50,938 bases of DNA from NCBI GenBank assembly GCA_019638705.1, contig JAHBTI010000023.1, forward strand, positions 1-50,938. The letters run 5' to 3'. Each line of letters begins with the position of its first letter. The stretch's first letter is position 1. The notes below the pieces were generated by a model. It had not been told where the DNA came from. It worked only from the letters and a program-made list of their open reading frames with translations, and did no database searches. The DNA comes from Bacteroidota bacterium. GTDB taxonomy: Bacteria > Bacteroidota > Bacteroidia > B-17B0 > Aurantibacillaceae. Below are positions 23,926 to 32,165 of this stretch, piece after piece. Position numbers and translations under genes: made by a program.

Positions 23926-24642
23926 TCAAGATTTATCCCATTTAATAAGCATAAAAACCCAAAAGGGAACAGATAATCCAAATATGATATATGTATTAAG
24001 GTTACCAAACTCAATGAGAATATTTATCCAAGAATGAAGCGTTACAGCAATTATAATAGATTTTGATTTATTTACACCCTCTCCTAAAATCCAAGAAACC
24101 ACGGTGTTTGGAATGATAAAAAGTAATGGTCGGCATATTCTTGCAATGATGCTACCCGATAATGTTCGTGTTGTGAAATGCCACAACTCCCACATTGCTC
24201 CGATAACGAGATAACGTTTCCACTTAGGTAAATGGTTGAGTTGGTCTTGTAAAAATCCACGCCAACCAAGTTCTTCTCCAAGTGTAAAAATGAAAGTGCC
24301 AACCATATAAATGGCAAAATTTATATATGAACTCTCATACCCTTTGAAGCTAAAGGTCAAGAAAAACACCATTGGAACGCCCCAAAACAAAAGGCTTTTA
24401 ATAATAGAAGTCCCAAAGAATGTTATAGTTTTTACAGCCTGTTTTCTGAAAAGCAAACTGCAAATTACGGCAGACAATCCGGGTCCCCACATTATTAGAC
24501 TAAGCTTTATAACAATATGAATGTTCAGACTATTCCAACTGTCGCTATAAACGTCTCTCCAAAGGAAAAATGGCCACGAAAATAAGCACGCTAAAAAATA
24601 GAAAACAATAACAGGTTTATATTTTTGGTAAAATAGCTTCAT
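23926..24642 (-). CDS. CPBP family intramembrane metalloprotease
   Basis: A 238-residue integral membrane protein with six to eight hydrophobic helices. The Abi/CPBP signature EELGWRGFLQDQL (EExxxR) lies in a helix near the middle, followed by the second-motif region WELWHFTTRTL and a final HSWIN-type His (VTLHSWINILIEF). Relatives cleave prenylated or bacteriocin-related substrates, or give bacteriocin self-immunity. I chose ATG 24642. The longer frame starts with TTG inside the recombination-like site at 24665. The gene is the first of the two in island 2. Confidence 0.8.
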   Translation of the reverse strand: MKLFYQKYKPVIVFYFLACLFSWPFFLWRDVYSDSWNSLNIHIVIKLSLIMWGPGLSAVICSLLFRKQAVKTITFFGTSIIKSLLFWGVPMVFFLTFSFKGYESSYINFAIYMVGTFIFTLGEELGWRGFLQDQLNHLPKWKRYLVIGAMWELWHFTTRTLSGSIIARICRPLLFIIPNTVVSWILGEGVNKSKSIIIAVTLHSWINILIEFGNLNTYIIFGLSVPFWVFMLIKWDKS

Positions 24643-24664
24643 TCTAATTTGTGATGTGTCGTCC

Positions 24665-24693
24665 AACAATGACCGCTAACTCTCTAATATGCG
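24665..24693. other. Cassette-end recombination-like site (right edge of island 2)
   Basis: AACAATGACCGCTAAC is the mirror of the left end at 23354-23370. It is followed by AACTCTCTAATATGCG, identical to 9308-9323 beside island 1. A third copy of AACTCTCTAATAT stands at 34361-34373 with no mirrored partner found. Confidence 0.5.
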
Positions 24694-24775
24694 AAAGTGT
24701 ATATCAAACCCAAAATTAGCAAATCAAACTCAATACCAATTTGCCATTGCAAAAAAAATACTGCATTTTCGGCAC

Positions 24776-26551
24776 ATGAAGTTAAAACGAGTATTTGACA
24801 TTTTAGAAAAGCTGAAAACTTACGCACCCAAAAGCGATATTTTGAATGCGAAAGAAAACAAGCAATGGGTAAATTACAGCCTCAACGATTTTGTAAACAA
24901 CGCAAATTATGTTGGTTCTGCTTTGTTACATCTTGGTTTAAAAAGCGGCGACATGGTTGCCATTATTGCTGGCAATATGCCGCAATGGAATTTTGTGGAT
25001 TACGGTTGCCAACAAGTAGCAATGCCTACCGTTCCTGTGTTTCCCACCATCAGCAATGAAGACCTTGCTTTTGTTTTAAATCACAGTGAAGCAAAAGCGG
25101 TGTTTATTTCTGACCGCTCTTTACACCAAAAATTAACGGCTCTAAAAGACAAATTGCCGCACCTGAAACACATTATAAGTTTTAAAAACATTGAGGGCGT
25201 GCAGTCCTTTTCCGACTTTTTAGAACTCGGCAAACAACATCTTGACCTTGCAAAAATTGAAGACATAAAAAAGTCAGTTTCCGAAGACGATTTGTTGTCA
25301 ATCCTCTACACTTCAGGAACTACGGGCGTTCCCAAAGGAGCAATGATTACGCACAAAAACATGATGAGCAATTTGTATGTGTGCGAATGGATTGCGCCTT
25401 TTACCAACCAATGGCGCGCTCTGAGTTTTTTGCCGCTTAATCACGTTTACGAGCGTTTTTTAAATACCCTGTATCTCTATCACGGAGTTAGCATTTATTA
25501 CGCCGAAAGTTTTGAAACCATTGGCGCAAATTGTCAGGAAATTCACCCGCACTTGTTTGTTGCTGTGCCGCGCGTGTTGGAACGTGTGTTAGATAAAATT
25601 TCGGACAAAGGCGAAAAACTCACAGGTTTTAAAAAGAAAATTTTTGACTGGAGCATGGCTCTTGCCGAACGTTACGAGTTGGACGGCAAAAACGGAATGT
25701 GGTACGAATTGCAACGCTCAATAGCCGACAAGCTCGTTTACAAAAAATGGCGCGAAGCCATTGGCGGGGAAATTCTGTTGGTGGTGAGCGGCGGCGCAGC
25801 CTTAAACCCGCGTTTGGAACGGATTTTTTATTGCGGAGGAATTACCTTGTTGCAAGGTTACGGCTTGACTGAAACCTGCGTGGTGGTGGGCGTAAACCGT
25901 TTAAACAAAGGCGAAAGAATGTTTGGCACAGTGGGTTTGGTAGTGGAAAATTCGGAAGTAAAAATTGCCGAAGAAGACGGAGAAATTTTGGTGAAAGGAC
26001 CAAGTGTGATGAAAGGTTATTATAAAAATCCTGAAGCCACGGCAGAAGCCATTGACAAAGACGGCTGGCTTCACACGGGAGATGTGGGGAAATTTGTGGA
26101 CGGAAAATTTTTAAAAATCACCGACCGCAAAAAAGAAATTTTTAAAAACAGCGCGGGAAAATACATTGCGCCCGTAGCGATTGAAAATAAACTGAAAGAA
26201 TGTAAATACATTGAGCAATGTATGGTGGTGGGTGAGGGACACAAATTTGCTTCGGCAATTATTGTTCCCAACATGGAAAAATTTAAAGAGTATTGCGAAA
26301 ACCGTCAAATAGTGTGGAAAGGAAATGATGAAATGTTTGCTCACGAAGAATTAAAAAATTTGATTGACACACACATTAAAAAAGTCAATTCCACTTTAGC
26401 GGCATACGAGCAACTGAAACGTCATCAACTCATCAACGTCGCTTGGAGCGTGGACAGTGGGGAAATTACTCCTAAGTTGAGTTTAAAACGCAAAGTGATT
26501 ATGCAAAAAAATGCTGATGTGATTGCGAAAATTTTTAATGTGGCGGAATAA
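24776..26551 (+). CDS. Long-chain fatty acid CoA ligase (AMP-forming)
   Basis: Activates fatty acids to acyl-CoA through an acyl-AMP. From the ATG at 24776 the product has 591 residues. The P-loop-like A3 motif is YTSGTTGVPKGAMITHKN, A5 is GYGLTETCVVVG, A7 is LHTGDVGKF, A8 is ITDRKKEIFKNSAGKYIAP (19 residues), and the terminal catalytic Lys lies in PKLSLKRKVI. The pattern fits the FadD15-like bacterial/plant LACS subgroup. The upstream 29 codons reaching 24689 overlap the island-2 edge and were rejected as start. The gene stands alone. Confidence 0.92.
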   Translation: MKLKRVFDILEKLKTYAPKSDILNAKENKQWVNYSLNDFVNNANYVGSALLHLGLKSGDMVAIIAGNMPQWNFVDYGCQQVAMPTVPVFPTISNEDLAFVLNHSEAKAVFISDRSLHQKLTALKDKLPHLKHIISFKNIEGVQSFSDFLELGKQHLDLAKIEDIKKSVSEDDLLSILYTSGTTGVPKGAMITHKNMMSNLYVCEWIAPFTNQWRALSFLPLNHVYERFLNTLYLYHGVSIYYAESFETIGANCQEIHPHLFVAVPRVLERVLDKISDKGEKLTGFKKKIFDWSMALAERYELDGKNGMWYELQRSIADKLVYKKWREAIGGEILLVVSGGAALNPRLERIFYCGGITLLQGYGLTETCVVVGVNRLNKGERMFGTVGLVVENSEVKIAEEDGEILVKGPSVMKGYYKNPEATAEAIDKDGWLHTGDVGKFVDGKFLKITDRKKEIFKNSAGKYIAPVAIENKLKECKYIEQCMVVGEGHKFASAIIVPNMEKFKEYCENRQIVWKGNDEMFAHEELKNLIDTHIKKVNSTLAAYEQLKRHQLINVAWSVDSGEITPKLSLKRKVIMQKNADVIAKIFNVAE

Positions 26552-26552
26552 A

Positions 26553-27251
26553 TTAATCGCGCAAAAACTTTGGCGGCTTGCTGTGTAATTTAAACACCAC
26601 GCCGCCAAATAAAAACGCGCCTCTGTCCCAGCCAAGCTCAAAATTTAAGCCAATGTATTTTACAGGATAAACGCGCACACCAAGCGTAGTTGAAAAATAG
26701 GTGAGCCAACCTGCGCGTTTCCAATTCCACACCTCATTCGGAAGAACAAATTTGTCGGGGTAATCGGAATTAAACGCAAAATTGTAAGTGTATTTTGTTA
26801 CGCCGAGGGCAACGCCGCAATATGGGTCTAATTTTTGTTTTTCGGGACTGAAATGATAATTTCCTCTCACGCCAAGAGCCAAAGCCGATAGGTCAAAACG
26901 ATAAGTATCGGTAAAGCCTTTGCGTACATTGTCGCGCGGGTCGGTATCAAGATAATTGCGCGTAACATCAATGCCCATGTTCCAGTACGATACCGCAAAA
27001 CCAATATCAACATTTTCCTGCACGCCGTAACACAGTTTGCCGTTCCACACGCCGCTGTTGCTTAGTTTAACGGTTGCTTCATCGGCATAGTTGCTTTTAG
27101 CCCATGCCCTGACCAAAGGGCGCACAATGGCAGCCGAAATTTGCGGCACACCATAATTGGCGTTTAAAACAATATCGCCCGTTTGGTGAACTTGTCCGCA
27201 AAGCAAAAAAGGAACTTGAAGCGAGATAAAAAGTATAAAAAGTTTTTTCAT
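26553..27251 (-). CDS. Putative outer-membrane beta-barrel protein
   Basis: From ATG 27251 the product is 232 residues with signal peptide MKKLFILFISLQVPFLLCGQ, followed by strands of a small barrel (AVSYWNMGIDVTRNYL, ALALGVRGNYHFSP, VALGVTKYTYNFAF, YIGLNFELGWDRGAFLFGGV). No more precise family is evident. It converges on the acyl-CoA ligase gene with one base between the stops. The longer frame to 27311 has no signal peptide at its start and is less likely. Confidence 0.7.
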   Translation of the reverse strand: MKKLFILFISLQVPFLLCGQVHQTGDIVLNANYGVPQISAAIVRPLVRAWAKSNYADEATVKLSNSGVWNGKLCYGVQENVDIGFAVSYWNMGIDVTRNYLDTDPRDNVRKGFTDTYRFDLSALALGVRGNYHFSPEKQKLDPYCGVALGVTKYTYNFAFNSDYPDKFVLPNEVWNWKRAGWLTYFSTTLGVRVYPVKYIGLNFELGWDRGAFLFGGVVFKLHSKPPKFLRD

Positions 27252-27296
27252 AAAATGTGAGTTAAAACAGGTAAAGGTAATTTTTTCTCTTTGAAG

Positions 27297-27474
27297 TTGT
27301 CTAAAATCCAATCAAGGTCAGTTCGAGTAGGTTTGCTGCCTCTTTGAAAATCGTATCGAGAACTGAAACCGCAAAATCATTTCTCGATACGCCTCCTGTC
27401 GTCGGCTACTCGAAATGACAAAGAATACGCCCTCATTCTTCGGACTACTCGAAGTGACAGGGGATTTTAGACAA
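27297..27474. mobile_element. MITE-like element copy 1
   Basis: The ends TTGTCTAAAATCC (27297-27309) and GGATTTTAGACAA (27462-27474) are perfect 13-bp inverted repeats. The 178-bp inside has no coding capacity. It contains mirrored words such as CAGTTCGAGTAG/CTACTCGAA and TCATTTCTCGATACGCCTCC. A second copy in inverse orientation lies at 37604-37786 with the same internal sequence over almost its whole length. It separates two genes on the minus strand. No clear target duplication is seen. Confidence 0.8.
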
Positions 27475-27489
27475 ATCATCAATTCATTT

Positions 27490-27912
27490 TCAAATTAAAA
27501 AACGGCTCTTATCTTCTTCTTTCAATAACGCGCAATTCTCTACTCTGCCAAACCAGCGCATTCTGCGTTTTGCAATAAAATCGTAAACAACGTTTCTGAT
27601 AAAAGGCGGCACAATTAAAAACACTTGAAGCAAAGGATAAACCCCTTTCATGTACTTTGTTAATCGCAAGGCTGCGCTTGATTTTATAAAGGCTTTATTA
27701 TTGCTGATAAAAATAATACTGTCCGTTTCCTTTCCGATTTCAAAATAATTTCGCAAAGCCATTCCGGTTTCCGATTGCAGAGGAATAAAATAAACTGATT
27801 TATTTTTTTCGCGCTTCAAAAAAAACTGCACGGATTTGTTGCAGAAGCCGCACTCGCCGTCAAATAAAAGCAAAGGTTGTTTCTGCAGTAAATTATTTAT
27901 TTCCTCTGTCAT
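27490..27912 (-). CDS. DCC/DUF393 family thiol-disulfide oxidoreductase-like protein
   Basis: A 140-residue protein with the family signature LLFDGECGFCNKSVQFFLKR near residue 15, where D-G-x-C-x-x-C is the putative redox motif of the DCC (YuxK) group. It is followed by FIPLQSETGMALRNYF, SSAALRLTKYM and a C-terminal AKRRMRWFGR. Members are thought to act in thiol-disulfide exchange, but few are characterised. The MITE-like element begins 16 bases past its stop. Confidence 0.9.
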   Translation of the reverse strand: MTEEINNLLQKQPLLLFDGECGFCNKSVQFFLKREKNKSVYFIPLQSETGMALRNYFEIGKETDSIIFISNNKAFIKSSAALRLTKYMKGVYPLLQVFLIVPPFIRNVVYDFIAKRRMRWFGRVENCALLKEEDKSRFLI

Positions 27913-27951
27913 GAATGGAATGTAAAGCTACAAAATACTATATTCGCAAGT

Positions 27952-28272
27952 ATGGAACATTTACCAATTGCTTTTTACGGATGCTTGGTGCTTTTCTTTT
28001 TAATTGCACTTATCCTGCGATTTTTTTATCCCAAGAACATAAATCATTTAGTTGGTTTCCGCACTGAGAAATCTATGCAAAACCAAGAAAATTGGCTTAA
28101 AGCACAGGAACTGTCGGGAAAATATTTGCTTTTATCCGTTTCAATATTTGATGTTGTTTTATTAGGGCTTGTATGGTTGTTTGGCATTTCTGAAACAATT
28201 TTGCTTGTGCAGGTTTTTGGTTTCGTTGCAATACTTGTAGCAATAATAATTGTAATCAATAAAAAAATTTGA
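27952..28272 (+). CDS. SdpI family membrane protein
   Basis: A 106-residue protein with three predicted membrane helices (LVLFFLIALILRFF, LLLSVSIFDVVLLGLVWLFG, VQVFGFVAILVAIIIVI) and the conserved loop VGFRTEKSMQNQENWLKAQ typical of SdpI domain proteins. In B. subtilis SdpI confers immunity to the SdpC toxin; the short stand-alone forms in other phyla are uncharacterised. It is divergent from the DCC gene. TATATTCG, a one-base variant of the -7 consensus, lies about 10 bases upstream of the ATG. Confidence 0.85.
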   Translation: MEHLPIAFYGCLVLFFLIALILRFFYPKNINHLVGFRTEKSMQNQENWLKAQELSGKYLLLSVSIFDVVLLGLVWLFGISETILLVQVFGFVAILVAIIIVINKKI

Positions 28273-28331
28273 AGCGATGTTTATTTTTTACGGAAGAACT
28301 CTAAACGTATTCAAGTTCCTAATAACATCAC

Positions 28332-28904
28332 TCACTTAAAAAATTTATTAAACAAGCGGTAAAACAAAATTATTCCTGCAAGCGAACAAATTAAAACCAC
28401 AACAAACTGCGTTTTGTTTGGGAGTTGATTTCTGTTTGCTTCCAAGTTTGGCTGATTGGCAAGTGTGCGGTGGTGTCCTAATGTTTGGCGCAAAAATTTT
28501 ACCTCATCAAAATAATCGTTGCCGTAAGTTACGGTGTAAAAATCTTCTTTGTCGTTTTTAAAATATTTGCGGCTGCGGCTGCACCAGTCCATAATGGCTT
28601 TGTCAATCTGTTTGTATTTGCTGTAAATAATCCATTCTTCGCCCGCATTAAATTTTTGAAAACATTCCTGGTTGCAATTAAACAACACTTTAAATTCTTT
28701 GGCAACCGCTCCTTTGTATAATTCTTCCACTTCAAAAACGGCTTCGCCCAACTTATCGCCGCAATCCTGCACCGACAAAATTTTTCCTTTAAAAATAATA
28801 TCGTACTTATTACACTCCTCTGCACTTAACGCCGTAAGCGGACATTGACAAGCGTTTCCGGCGTAAGCAAACATGAGAAAAAGAAAAGTAAAAACAAGTT
28901 TCAT
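28332..28904 (-). CDS. Secreted cysteine-rich protein with C-terminal membrane anchor
   Basis: From ATG 28904 the product is 190 residues. A signal peptide ends near NACQCP, a cysteine-rich extracytoplasmic domain follows (CQCPLTALSAEEC, YDIIFKGKILSVQDCG, FNCNQECFQKFNAGEEWIIY, DWCSRSRKYF), and a terminal membrane helix (FVVVLICSLAGIILFYRLF) ends it. The order C-x-C, IFxGK, then W-x-x-C-S-R resembles TIMP/netrin-like (NTR) modules, which gives a weak structural hint only. No catalytic motif is visible. Confidence 0.7.
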   Translation of the reverse strand: MKLVFTFLFLMFAYAGNACQCPLTALSAEECNKYDIIFKGKILSVQDCGDKLGEAVFEVEELYKGAVAKEFKVLFNCNQECFQKFNAGEEWIIYSKYKQIDKAIMDWCSRSRKYFKNDKEDFYTVTYGNDYFDEVKFLRQTLGHHRTLANQPNLEANRNQLPNKTQFVVVLICSLAGIILFYRLFNKFFK

Positions 28905-28945
28905 ACGCATACGGTTTCTAAGTTCTTATTTTTTGGTAACCTGAG

Positions 28946-29413
28946 TTAATACTTCACATTTAACAATGTAATGTCAAAAATTAAAACGCTGTTGGCAGGA
29001 ATGTTTGTTTTGGCACTTGTACCGTAACCAAGCTTAGAGGGAATCAGTAATTTTCCCGAGCCGCCTTTTTTAAATAATGGTATGCCCTCTTTCCAACCTT
29101 CAATAACTTGGCTCAAATTAAATTCTGCGCCGGCATTGGTGCTTTGGTCAAACACCGTTCCGTCAATAAAATAGCCTTTGTATTTTACCACCACCGTAGA
29201 GTTTGACAAAGGCTGAATACCGCTTCCGGCATTGTCAATCACATAATACAAGCCGGTGCCTGTAGCTTTTGCTTTCAGCTTATTATCGCTAATGTATTTC
29301 ACAATGGTTTGTTCGTCAAGCGCAGCTTGGTCTGTGGTAGTGGTGGTACTCTTTTTTTTGCAGGAAGCAACCATTAAAACCAACATGGTAAATAAAATTT
29401 TGTGATTTATCAT
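28946..29413 (-). CDS. FKBP-type peptidyl-prolyl isomerase lipoprotein
   Basis: A 155-residue lipoprotein (lipobox LVLMVASC) with an FKBP domain from about residue 50: GLYYVIDNAGSGIQP, VVVKYKGYFIDGTVFDQSTN, VIEGWKEGIPLFKKGGSGKL, LIPSKLGYGTSAKTNIPANS and VLIFDITLLNV. All binding-pocket motifs are present, so it should be an active prolyl isomerase acting in the periplasm. It is divergent from the N-acyltransferase gene. Confidence 0.95.
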   Translation of the reverse strand: MINHKILFTMLVLMVASCKKKSTTTTTDQAALDEQTIVKYISDNKLKAKATGTGLYYVIDNAGSGIQPLSNSTVVVKYKGYFIDGTVFDQSTNAGAEFNLSQVIEGWKEGIPLFKKGGSGKLLIPSKLGYGTSAKTNIPANSVLIFDITLLNVKY

Positions 29414-29470
29414 AAAACAAACTTACAACTAAAAAACCGTATTTCATTAAGGGAAAAGTTAAACACATTG

Positions 29471-29502
29471 TTGCTTCCCCTTTTCATTAAATCGTATATT
29501 TG
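29471..29502 (+). promoter_or_regulatory. Promoter of the N-acyltransferase gene
   Basis: TTG (29471-29473) and TATATTTG (29495-29502) stand 21 bases apart, close to the Bacteroidota -33/-7 arrangement. The ATG is 15 bases downstream at 29517. Confidence 0.6.
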
Positions 29503-29516
29503 GCACTACACATAAT

Positions 29517-30455
29517 ATGGAAAATATTATTTCACCTGTAAGTAAAGAGGCATTGCTGAGCGAACTGAACAAAGAGCGTTTTGTTCGCAAAACCAACAAC
29601 GGCAACAACGAAATTTATATCATCACGCATCACAATTCGCCAAACGTGATGCACGAAATCGGGCGGCTGCGCGAAGTTACCTTTCGCCATGCAGGCGGCG
29701 GAACAGGTAAGGACATTGACATTGACGAATTTGATTTGAGCGAAAAACCCTATCAGCAATTGTTGGTGTGGAATCCGCAGGATAAAGAAATTGTGGGCGC
29801 ATACCGTTACATTTTATGCAAAGATGCGGAATATAAAAACGGAAAAGTATTGCTCGCTACTACCGAACTATTTGATTTCAGCGAAAAATTTTACAAAGAA
29901 TATTTGCCTTACACCATTGAGTTGGGGCGTTCGTTCATTCAGCCCATGTATCAGCCGTCTGAACAATTTCGCAAAGGTTTGTTCAGTTTGGATAATTTGT
30001 GGGACGGACTTGGCGCAATTGTGGTGGACAATCCCGAGATGAAATATTATTACGGCAAAGTAACCATGTACACCGATTTTAACGTAACGGCACGCGATTA
30101 TATTTTGGCGTTTATGAAACATTATTTTCCTGACGAAGAAAAATTGGTTTATCCCATTCACAGCATTACACACAAAACCGATGTAACGGATTTTCTTAAT
30201 CAACTGAAAGACTTGGATTATAAAGACGGGCACGCTGTTTTAAACAAACACGTTCGGGGCTTGGGCGAAAATATTCCGCCCTTGGTAAACGCTTACATGA
30301 ATTTAAGCCCTACCATGAAAAGTTTTGGCACGGCTATAAACCCGACCTTTGGCGGCGTGGAAGAAACAGGAATTTTAGTAACAATTAAAGATATTTACGA
30401 AAGCAAAAAAGAACGCCACGTTAATTCTTATATCAACGAAAAAGCGGTGAGGTAA
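29517..30455 (+). CDS. GNAT-superfamily N-acyltransferase (OlsB/GlsB-like)
   Basis: A 312-residue cytoplasmic or membrane-peripheral protein of the hemolysin-like acyltransferase group. GRLREVTFRHAGGGTGKDID, QLLVWNPQDKEIVGAYRYIL and the YTIELGRSFIQPMYQ block are the conserved segments. In Bacteroides the GlsB protein of this type starts glycine (amino-acid) lipid synthesis by N-acylation, and OlsB does the same for ornithine lipids. The substrate here cannot be read from the sequence. No O-acyltransferase partner is adjacent. Confidence 0.8.
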   Translation: MENIISPVSKEALLSELNKERFVRKTNNGNNEIYIITHHNSPNVMHEIGRLREVTFRHAGGGTGKDIDIDEFDLSEKPYQQLLVWNPQDKEIVGAYRYILCKDAEYKNGKVLLATTELFDFSEKFYKEYLPYTIELGRSFIQPMYQPSEQFRKGLFSLDNLWDGLGAIVVDNPEMKYYYGKVTMYTDFNVTARDYILAFMKHYFPDEEKLVYPIHSITHKTDVTDFLNQLKDLDYKDGHAVLNKHVRGLGENIPPLVNAYMNLSPTMKSFGTAINPTFGGVEETGILVTIKDIYESKKERHVNSYINEKAVR

Positions 30456-30463
30456 ATATCGTT

Positions 30464-30528
30464 TGTCATTCTGAGGAACGAAGAATCTAAAAAATAGATT
30501 ATAAGATGCTTCCTTCGTCAGCATGACA
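30464..30528. repeat. Dispersed palindromic repeat, family A copy 1
   Basis: TTGTCATTCTGAGGAACG and its mirror CGTCAGCATGACAA enclose the inner pair AAGAATCT / AGATGCTT. The same unit in inverted orientation lies within the NtrY-like gene at 43092-43142. The ATG at 30523, which could be taken as the engB start, belongs to the repeat. Confidence 0.8.
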
Positions 30529-30546
30529 ACAGATATAAAAAACAAA

Positions 30547-31152
30547 ATGCAAATACGCAAAGCCATATTTAAACAAAGTGCTTCCAACATTAAAGAGTGT
30601 CCGAAGCCAACGCTGCCTGAATTTGCTTTTATCGGGCGAAGCAACGTAGGCAAATCTTCGCTGATAAATATGTTGTGCAATAACAACAAGCTCGCCAAAA
30701 CCTCTGCCACACCGGGAAAAACACAACTCATCAATCATTTTTTGATTAACGAGCATTGGTATTTGGTGGATTTGCCGGGTTATGGTTTTGCAAAAACAAG
30801 CAAAACATCGCGCACAAAATTTGAAACCATCATTTACGATTACTGCAAAAAACGCGATACCTTGGTTTGCTTGTTTGTGTTAATTGACAGCCGTTTACCG
30901 CTTCAAAAAATTGATTTGGAATTTATGCAATGGTGCGGCGAAACCGATATTCCATTCAGCATTATTTACACCAAAGCCGATAAAAATTCAAAATCGCATT
31001 TAGCGCAGAATGTAAAAAACATTGAAAAGGAATTGCTAAGTCATTGGGAAGAATTACCAAATAGTTTCATTTCTTCCGCCGAAACCAAAACAGGCAAAGA
31101 TGATATTTTGGAATTTATTGATTACCTCATTAAAGAGAACAACGTGAATTGA
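30547..31152 (+). CDS. engB: Ribosome biogenesis GTPase YihA/EngB
   Basis: A 201-residue essential GTPase that assists 50S subunit maturation. G1 is GRSNVGKSSLIN, G2/switch I TPGKTQLINHF, G3 DLPGYGFAK, G4 TKADK and G5 SSAETK. I chose ATG 30547 (MQIRKAIFKQSA) over ATG 30523 because the latter lies inside a palindromic repeat and family proteins begin near the lysine-rich IRKAIF segment. Its stop abuts the convergent transketolase-half gene with no gap. Confidence 0.94.
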   Translation: MQIRKAIFKQSASNIKECPKPTLPEFAFIGRSNVGKSSLINMLCNNNKLAKTSATPGKTQLINHFLINEHWYLVDLPGYGFAKTSKTSRTKFETIIYDYCKKRDTLVCLFVLIDSRLPLQKIDLEFMQWCGETDIPFSIIYTKADKNSKSHLAQNVKNIEKELLSHWEELPNSFISSAETKTGKDDILEFIDYLIKENNVN

Positions 31153-32106
31153 TTATTTTCTTTTCATCACACGCTCTGAGGCTTCTACAATGTTGCGTGT
31201 ATCTAAACCGTATTTAGTCATTAATTCATCGGGCGTTCCGCTTTCGCCAAAACTGTCGTTTACGGCAACAAATTCTTGTGGCGTTGGTAATTGGCGTGAA
31301 AGCAGTTGTGCTACGCTGTCGCCAAGCCCGCCGTTTAGTTGGTGTTCTTCGGCTGTTACTACACATTTTGTTTTTGCAACCGATTTTAAAATCGCTTCGC
31401 TGTCCAAAGGTTTTATGGTGTGAATGTTGATGATTTCTGCATGAATGCCTTTTTGCGCCAACTGTTCGCCTGCTTCAATGGCTTTCCAAACCAAATGCCC
31501 TGTGGCAATAATGGTAACGTCCGTTCCCTCGTTTAACATAAGGGCTTTGCCGATTTCAAAATGTTGGTCGGCAGGTGTAAAGTTTGGCACGGCAGGGCGA
31601 CCAAAACGCAAATACACAGGTCCGTGATGTTTTGCAATGGCAATGGTAGCGGCTTTTGTTTGATTAAAATCGCAGGGATTTATTACCGTCATGTTCGGCA
31701 ACATTTTCATCAAACCAATGTCTTCTAAAATTTGGTGTGTTGCACCGTCTTCGCCCAAGGTAAGCCCCGCGTGCGATGCACAGATTTTTACATTTTTATC
31801 GGAGTACGCCACGCTTTGACGAATTTGGTCATATACACGCCCTGTGCTAAAGTTGGCAAATGTGCCCGTAAACGGAATTTTTCCGCCAATGGTTAAACCT
31901 GCGGCAATGCCAATCATGTTGGCTTCGGCAATACCTATTTGAAAAAAACGGTCGGGGTGCGTTTTTTGAAAGGCGTCCATTTTCAGCGAACCTGTTAAGT
32001 CGGCGCAAAGTGCAACCACATTGGGGTTTGTTTTTCCTAATTCCGACAAGCCCGCGCCAAAGCCCGAACGTGTGTCTTTTTTTTCTGTGTAGGTATATTT
32101 TTTCAT
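31153..32106 (-). CDS. Transketolase C-terminal subunit
   Basis: A 317-residue protein equal to the second half of a transketolase: the pyrimidine-binding domain (GIAEANMIGIAAGLTIGGKI, ASHAGLTLGEDGATHQ) and the C-terminal domain (GTDVTIIATGHLVWKAIEAG, AEEHQLNGGLGDSVAQLL). In many bacteria transketolase is split in two adjacent genes, with the TPP-binding N-terminal half first. Here the 5' neighbour is a VWA protein, so the N-terminal half must lie elsewhere. Together they would carry out the ketol transfers of the pentose phosphate pathway. Confidence 0.92.
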   Translation of the reverse strand: MKKYTYTEKKDTRSGFGAGLSELGKTNPNVVALCADLTGSLKMDAFQKTHPDRFFQIGIAEANMIGIAAGLTIGGKIPFTGTFANFSTGRVYDQIRQSVAYSDKNVKICASHAGLTLGEDGATHQILEDIGLMKMLPNMTVINPCDFNQTKAATIAIAKHHGPVYLRFGRPAVPNFTPADQHFEIGKALMLNEGTDVTIIATGHLVWKAIEAGEQLAQKGIHAEIINIHTIKPLDSEAILKSVAKTKCVVTAEEHQLNGGLGDSVAQLLSRQLPTPQEFVAVNDSFGESGTPDELMTKYGLDTRNIVEASERVMKRK

Positions 32107-32165
32107 GCGTTCAACAACAATTTTTTTTCAGGTCGCTAATCTACTATTTTTTTAGAGGCAAGCGT

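Noticed and set aside
24643..24669. Upstream TTG start for the CPBP protease
   Set aside because: It lies in the mirrored recombination-like end; the ATG at 24642 gives a normal N-terminus.
30523..30546. Upstream ATG for engB
   Set aside because: It belongs to the family A palindromic repeat; family proteins start at the ATG at 30547.
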